A stretch of DNA of 64,000 nucleotides from Pistricoccus aurantiacus (GTDB lineage Bacteria > Pseudomonadota > Gammaproteobacteria > Pseudomonadales > Halomonadaceae): contig NZ_CP042382.1 of the NCBI RefSeq assembly GCF_007954585.1, forward strand, positions 620,001 through 684,000, in the 5' to 3' direction. Positions 61,503 to 64,000 of this stretch are shown here, one piece after another; position 1 is the stretch's first letter, and the number at the start of each line of letters is the position of its first letter. The notes beneath the pieces were generated by a model, which saw nothing but the letters and a program-made list of their open reading frames with translations, was not told where the DNA came from and did not search any database. A program made the position numbers and the translations under genes.

Positions 61503-62621
61503 ATGTATTACCTCGACATGCCAACCGCCGAGGAAATCGACGATCTCAACCTGGTTCGGTCTGATGCATGCATTTCAGTCTATCTACCCACCACTCCCAT
61601 CACCCGCGATATCGAGCAGAGCCGGATCAACCTCGGCAATCTGGTCAAGAAGGCCATCGGCCAGCTTGAAGCAGAGGATTTTGACAAACGGCGTATATGG
61701 GCTCTACAGGAGCAGTTCGAGGAACTGCTGGCAGATGACGACTTCTGGAATCATCAGGCACATAGCCTGGCGATTCTGGCGACGCCGGAATCGCTGCGCA
61801 CCTACCGCCTGGCGAACAAGCTGAACGCTATCGTGGAGGTGTCCGACCGCTTCCATCTCAAGCCGTTGCTACGCGCCATTACTTTCTCGCACGCCGCCTA
61901 TGTCCTGGCGCTTTCGGAAAACGCCGCCAGATTGATCGAAATGTCTTCGGACGCATCGGCCACCGAGATCGAGGTTCCCGATCTGCCCAAAAATGCCGCC
62001 GACGTCATTGGCGAACCGACAACCAAGGACTATACCGGCACCGGTCACAGGCATGGCGCAAAGGGACAGAACTTTCACCTGGCGCGATATGTGCGCAAGA
62101 TCGATGCCGCGCTACGACCTATCCTCATGCGCTCGAACGTTCCGCTGGTGCTGGCGGCGGCCAAGCCATTGGAGACGCTGTTCCGGGCACGGTGCACCAT
62201 TACCGTTCTCCCCCAGGCCATCGAGGGAAGCCCCGACCGCTTGAGCGCGGCGGAACTGGCGGCTGCCGCAAGGCCCATACTCGATGAGCATTACGCAAGC
62301 CAGATCAAGGACTTTCATCGCTTGTTCGAAAGACGAAGGGGCCAGAATCGAACGACCACGGATATCTCCGACGCCGCTCGCCTGGCCACCTTCGGTGGCA
62401 TCGACAGCCTACTGGTGGATATCGATGGCGTGATCGATGGGTTTGTCGACGAGGAAACCGGCGAGGTCACTTTCGGCTCCCAAGGCGACGCCTTCAATTA
62501 TGGCGTGGTCGATGAAATCACCGGCCGCGCCCTGCGTTCGGGGGCTCGAGTGCTGGCCGTGCGCAGGGCTGACATTCCAGAAGGCAAGGATCTGGCTGCC
62601 ATCCTGCGCTATCCGATCTAG
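61503..62621 (+). CDS. baeRF-family protein (release-factor-like domain)
   Basis: The 372-residue protein has CISVYLPTTPITRDIEQSRI, ALSENAARLIEM, HGAKGQNFHLARYVRKIDAAL and PLVLAAAKPLETLFR, a pattern I associate with the bacterial archaeo-eukaryotic release factor (baeRF) families, probably family 11. These proteins resemble eRF1/Pelota domains and may act on stalled ribosomes, but no function is proven. GAGGC precedes the ATG at 61503. It is alone and converges on purU with a 10-bp gap. Confidence 0.7.
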   Translation: MYYLDMPTAEEIDDLNLVRSDACISVYLPTTPITRDIEQSRINLGNLVKKAIGQLEAEDFDKRRIWALQEQFEELLADDDFWNHQAHSLAILATPESLRTYRLANKLNAIVEVSDRFHLKPLLRAITFSHAAYVLALSENAARLIEMSSDASATEIEVPDLPKNAADVIGEPTTKDYTGTGHRHGAKGQNFHLARYVRKIDAALRPILMRSNVPLVLAAAKPLETLFRARCTITVLPQAIEGSPDRLSAAELAAAARPILDEHYASQIKDFHRLFERRRGQNRTTTDISDAARLATFGGIDSLLVDIDGVIDGFVDEETGEVTFGSQGDAFNYGVVDEITGRALRSGARVLAVRRADIPEGKDLAAILRYPI

Positions 62622-62631
62622 GATATTTTCC

Positions 62632-63498
62632 TCAGCTTCGCGCGAACACCACCGTGCGCCGGGCGTGCAAAAAGACCCGGCGTTCCACGTGATATCCTAT
62701 CGCACGAGCCAACGTCAGACATTCCACGTCCTGGCCTTTGGCTACCATGTCTTCCGGATAGTAACTGTGGTCCACTGGCTCGACCCTTTGGGTGATGATC
62801 GGCCCTTCGTCCAGGTCGTCGTTGATGTAATGCGCCGTGGCGCCGACCAGCTTGACGCCTTTCTCATAGGCCTGATGATAGGGCTTGGCGCCCTTGAATC
62901 CCGGCAGCAGGGAATGATGAATATTGATCGCCCAACCGCTGAGCCGTTCGCTCATCTCCGGTGACAGCACCTGCATGTAACGGGCCAGGATCACCAGCTC
63001 CGCGCCGGCTTCCTGGATGATCCGCCACACCTCGGCTTCCTGCTGCGGCTTGGTTTGTGCGGTGATCGGGCAGTGATGGTAGGGAATTCCGTGCCAGGCC
63101 GCCAGCGGCTCGAGATCCGGATGGTTGGAAATCACCGCTCGCACGTCGATGGGTAACTGCCCGGTGCGATAGCGATAGAGCAGATCGTTCAGACAGTGAT
63201 CCGCCTTGGAGACCATGATCACCACCGGCAGACGCCGCCCCGGCGGCGTCAGCTCGAAACTCATGTCGAACTCCATCGCCCGGGCGGCGAATTCCGCCTG
63301 GAAAACCTCGCTGTCGAAGCCATCCTCCTCCGGGCGAAACTCCACACGAATGAAGAAGCGACAGTTCAGCCGATCATCGAAGGAATTGAGCTCGGTGATA
63401 TAGCAGCGGCTTTCCTTCAAGAACCGAGTGACCACATCCACGGTACCCAGACGGCTGGGACACTGGGCGGCGAGAATCCAGGTATCTTTGGTGCTCAT
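62632..63498 (-). CDS. purU: Formyltetrahydrofolate deformylase
   Basis: The 288-residue enzyme hydrolyses 10-formyl-THF to THF and formate. It has an N-terminal ACT domain (AAQCPSRLGTVDVVTRFL) and a C-terminal formyltransferase domain with ISNHPD, YMQVLSPE, NIHHSLLPGFKGAKPY and the catalytic Asp in INDDLDEGPII. AAGGAG precedes the ATG at 63498. In other bacteria purU is linked to one-carbon flow from betaine and sarcosine demethylation, which fits the nearby carnitine-to-betaine cluster; that link is inference. Confidence 0.95.
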   Translation of the reverse strand: MSTKDTWILAAQCPSRLGTVDVVTRFLKESRCYITELNSFDDRLNCRFFIRVEFRPEEDGFDSEVFQAEFAARAMEFDMSFELTPPGRRLPVVIMVSKADHCLNDLLYRYRTGQLPIDVRAVISNHPDLEPLAAWHGIPYHHCPITAQTKPQQEAEVWRIIQEAGAELVILARYMQVLSPEMSERLSGWAINIHHSLLPGFKGAKPYHQAYEKGVKLVGATAHYINDDLDEGPIITQRVEPVDHSYYPEDMVAKGQDVECLTLARAIGYHVERRVFLHARRTVVFARS

Positions 63499-63582
63499 GG
63501 CGACTCCTTGCAAACTTTACTATTATGGGGAAGTAAAGATTATGGGCATTACATTGTTATTGTCCGAAAGGGAGCAACCCTA

Positions 63583-63840
63583 ATGACCAAGACGTTGGCT
63601 ACCGTCAGTTCGAAGCGGCAGATCACGCTACCCATCGACCTCTGCCGAGAAGTAGGCATTACTCCCGGCGACAAGGTCAAGGTGTTCATTCATGACGGTC
63701 AAATTACCTTGATGAAACAACGCTGCGGAGCGGCTGAAGGCGCACTCGCCAAACTTGAGGGCGACATTTCCTTGAGTGATGAAGCCTCCTTGCTGGATGC
63801 GCTGGAGCAGCGCGATACCAGTCGGAATTCGACGGAGTGA
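63583..63840 (+). CDS. vapB: AbrB/VapB-type antitoxin
   Basis: The 85-residue protein has a swapped-hairpin DNA-binding domain (LATVSSKRQITLPIDLCREV, GDKVKVFIHDGQITL) and a C-terminal tail that should block a PIN toxin. Its stop overlaps the start of a PIN-domain gene by 3 bp (GTGA). AAAGGGAGC precedes the ATG at 63583. Such antitoxins repress their own operon. Confidence 0.85.
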   Translation: MTKTLATVSSKRQITLPIDLCREVGITPGDKVKVFIHDGQITLMKQRCGAAEGALAKLEGDISLSDEASLLDALEQRDTSRNSTE

Positions 63841-64000
63841 TTGCCATCGACACCAATGTGCTCCTGCGTTACCTGTTGCAGGATGACGAGGTTCAGGCCA
63901 GTCAAGCCAAGACGCTGATCCAAGGCGATAGCCTGGTGTTGATCACGGATGTCGTCCTTGTCGAAACGCTCTGGACACTGAAAGGCAAGAAGTACCGCGC
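63837..64000 (+). CDS. vapC: VapC-type PIN-domain toxin, cut by the right edge
   Basis: The first 54 codons start with GTG inside the antitoxin stop and read VIAIDTNVLLRYLLQDDEV, with the first acidic PIN residue in IDTN. A second conserved acidic segment DVVLVETLWTL follows near residue 43. VapC toxins are tRNA or rRNA nucleases. The rest lies outside the window, so integrity cannot be judged. Confidence 0.85.
   Translation, partial: MIAIDTNVLLRYLLQDDEVQASQAKTLIQGDSLVLITDVVLVETLWTLKGKKYR

Overview
The window is about 61% GC and gene-dense, and looks like a chromosomal segment of a moderately halophilic gammaproteobacterium, most likely Halomonadaceae. That inference rests on two long class I PHA synthases, a betaine/proline-type binding protein, a carnitine-to-betaine cluster with a BCCT carrier, azurin, and a complete Pseudomonas-like type I-F CRISPR locus. 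No rRNA, complete tRNA, phage or conjugation genes were seen.

Bases 1-10026 hold a type I-F CRISPR-Cas locus, all on the minus strand: cas1, cas2-3, csy1, csy2, csy3, cas6f, then an AT-rich leader with an IHF-type site and a nine-repeat array cut by the left window edge. Repeats are identical and catalytic residues are intact, but csy1 (cas8f) is split by a 1073-bp IS481-like element flanked by the 6-bp duplication GCTACC. Removing the element plus one GCTACC copy restores a 432-codon Csy1 frame. Two neighbouring spacers are near twins that differ only at three positions 3 nt apart, synonymous in the open frame of either strand.

Bases 10246-18818 carry a BrnA antitoxin with a broken BrnT relic, a DUF29 protein, NAD genes (pncC, nadE), PHA synthase phaC1 with a short-chain dehydrogenase, a probable Zur-controlled zinc ABC operon led by a 46-residue membrane protein, and an orphan MNT-type nucleotidyltransferase. 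Bases 18865-31400 hold an ABC/FtsX/AttH-like export operon, stress genes (glyoxalase I, ferritin-like protein, 1-Cys peroxiredoxin), a lone betaine-type binding protein, a Cys/Met-metabolism PLP enzyme, and a SsuABC-like transporter operon ending in a DsrE-like gene.

Bases 31626-43993 contain phaC2, sulfite reductase (cysJI), a coupled pair of DUF2795 proteins, a DMT permease, a D,D-carboxypeptidase with SPOR domain, azurin, thiamine salvage genes (thiM, thiE) and a TauE/SafE permease. Bases 44131-49175 form a probable Fur-regulated operon (imelysin, di-haem oxidoreductase, second imelysin, DUF1513). A semialdehyde dehydrogenase diverges from an AraC regulator.

Bases 52034-57721 are a carnitine catabolism cluster: beta-keto acid cleavage enzyme, carnitine dehydrogenase, thioesterase, alpha/beta hydrolase, BCCT carrier and a convergent CdhR-like regulator. 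The right end has a DGC zinc-binding protein, an orphan sdhB beside a Crp/Fnr regulator, nitronate monooxygenase, a baeRF-family protein, purU, and a VapBC-type pair whose toxin is cut by the window edge.
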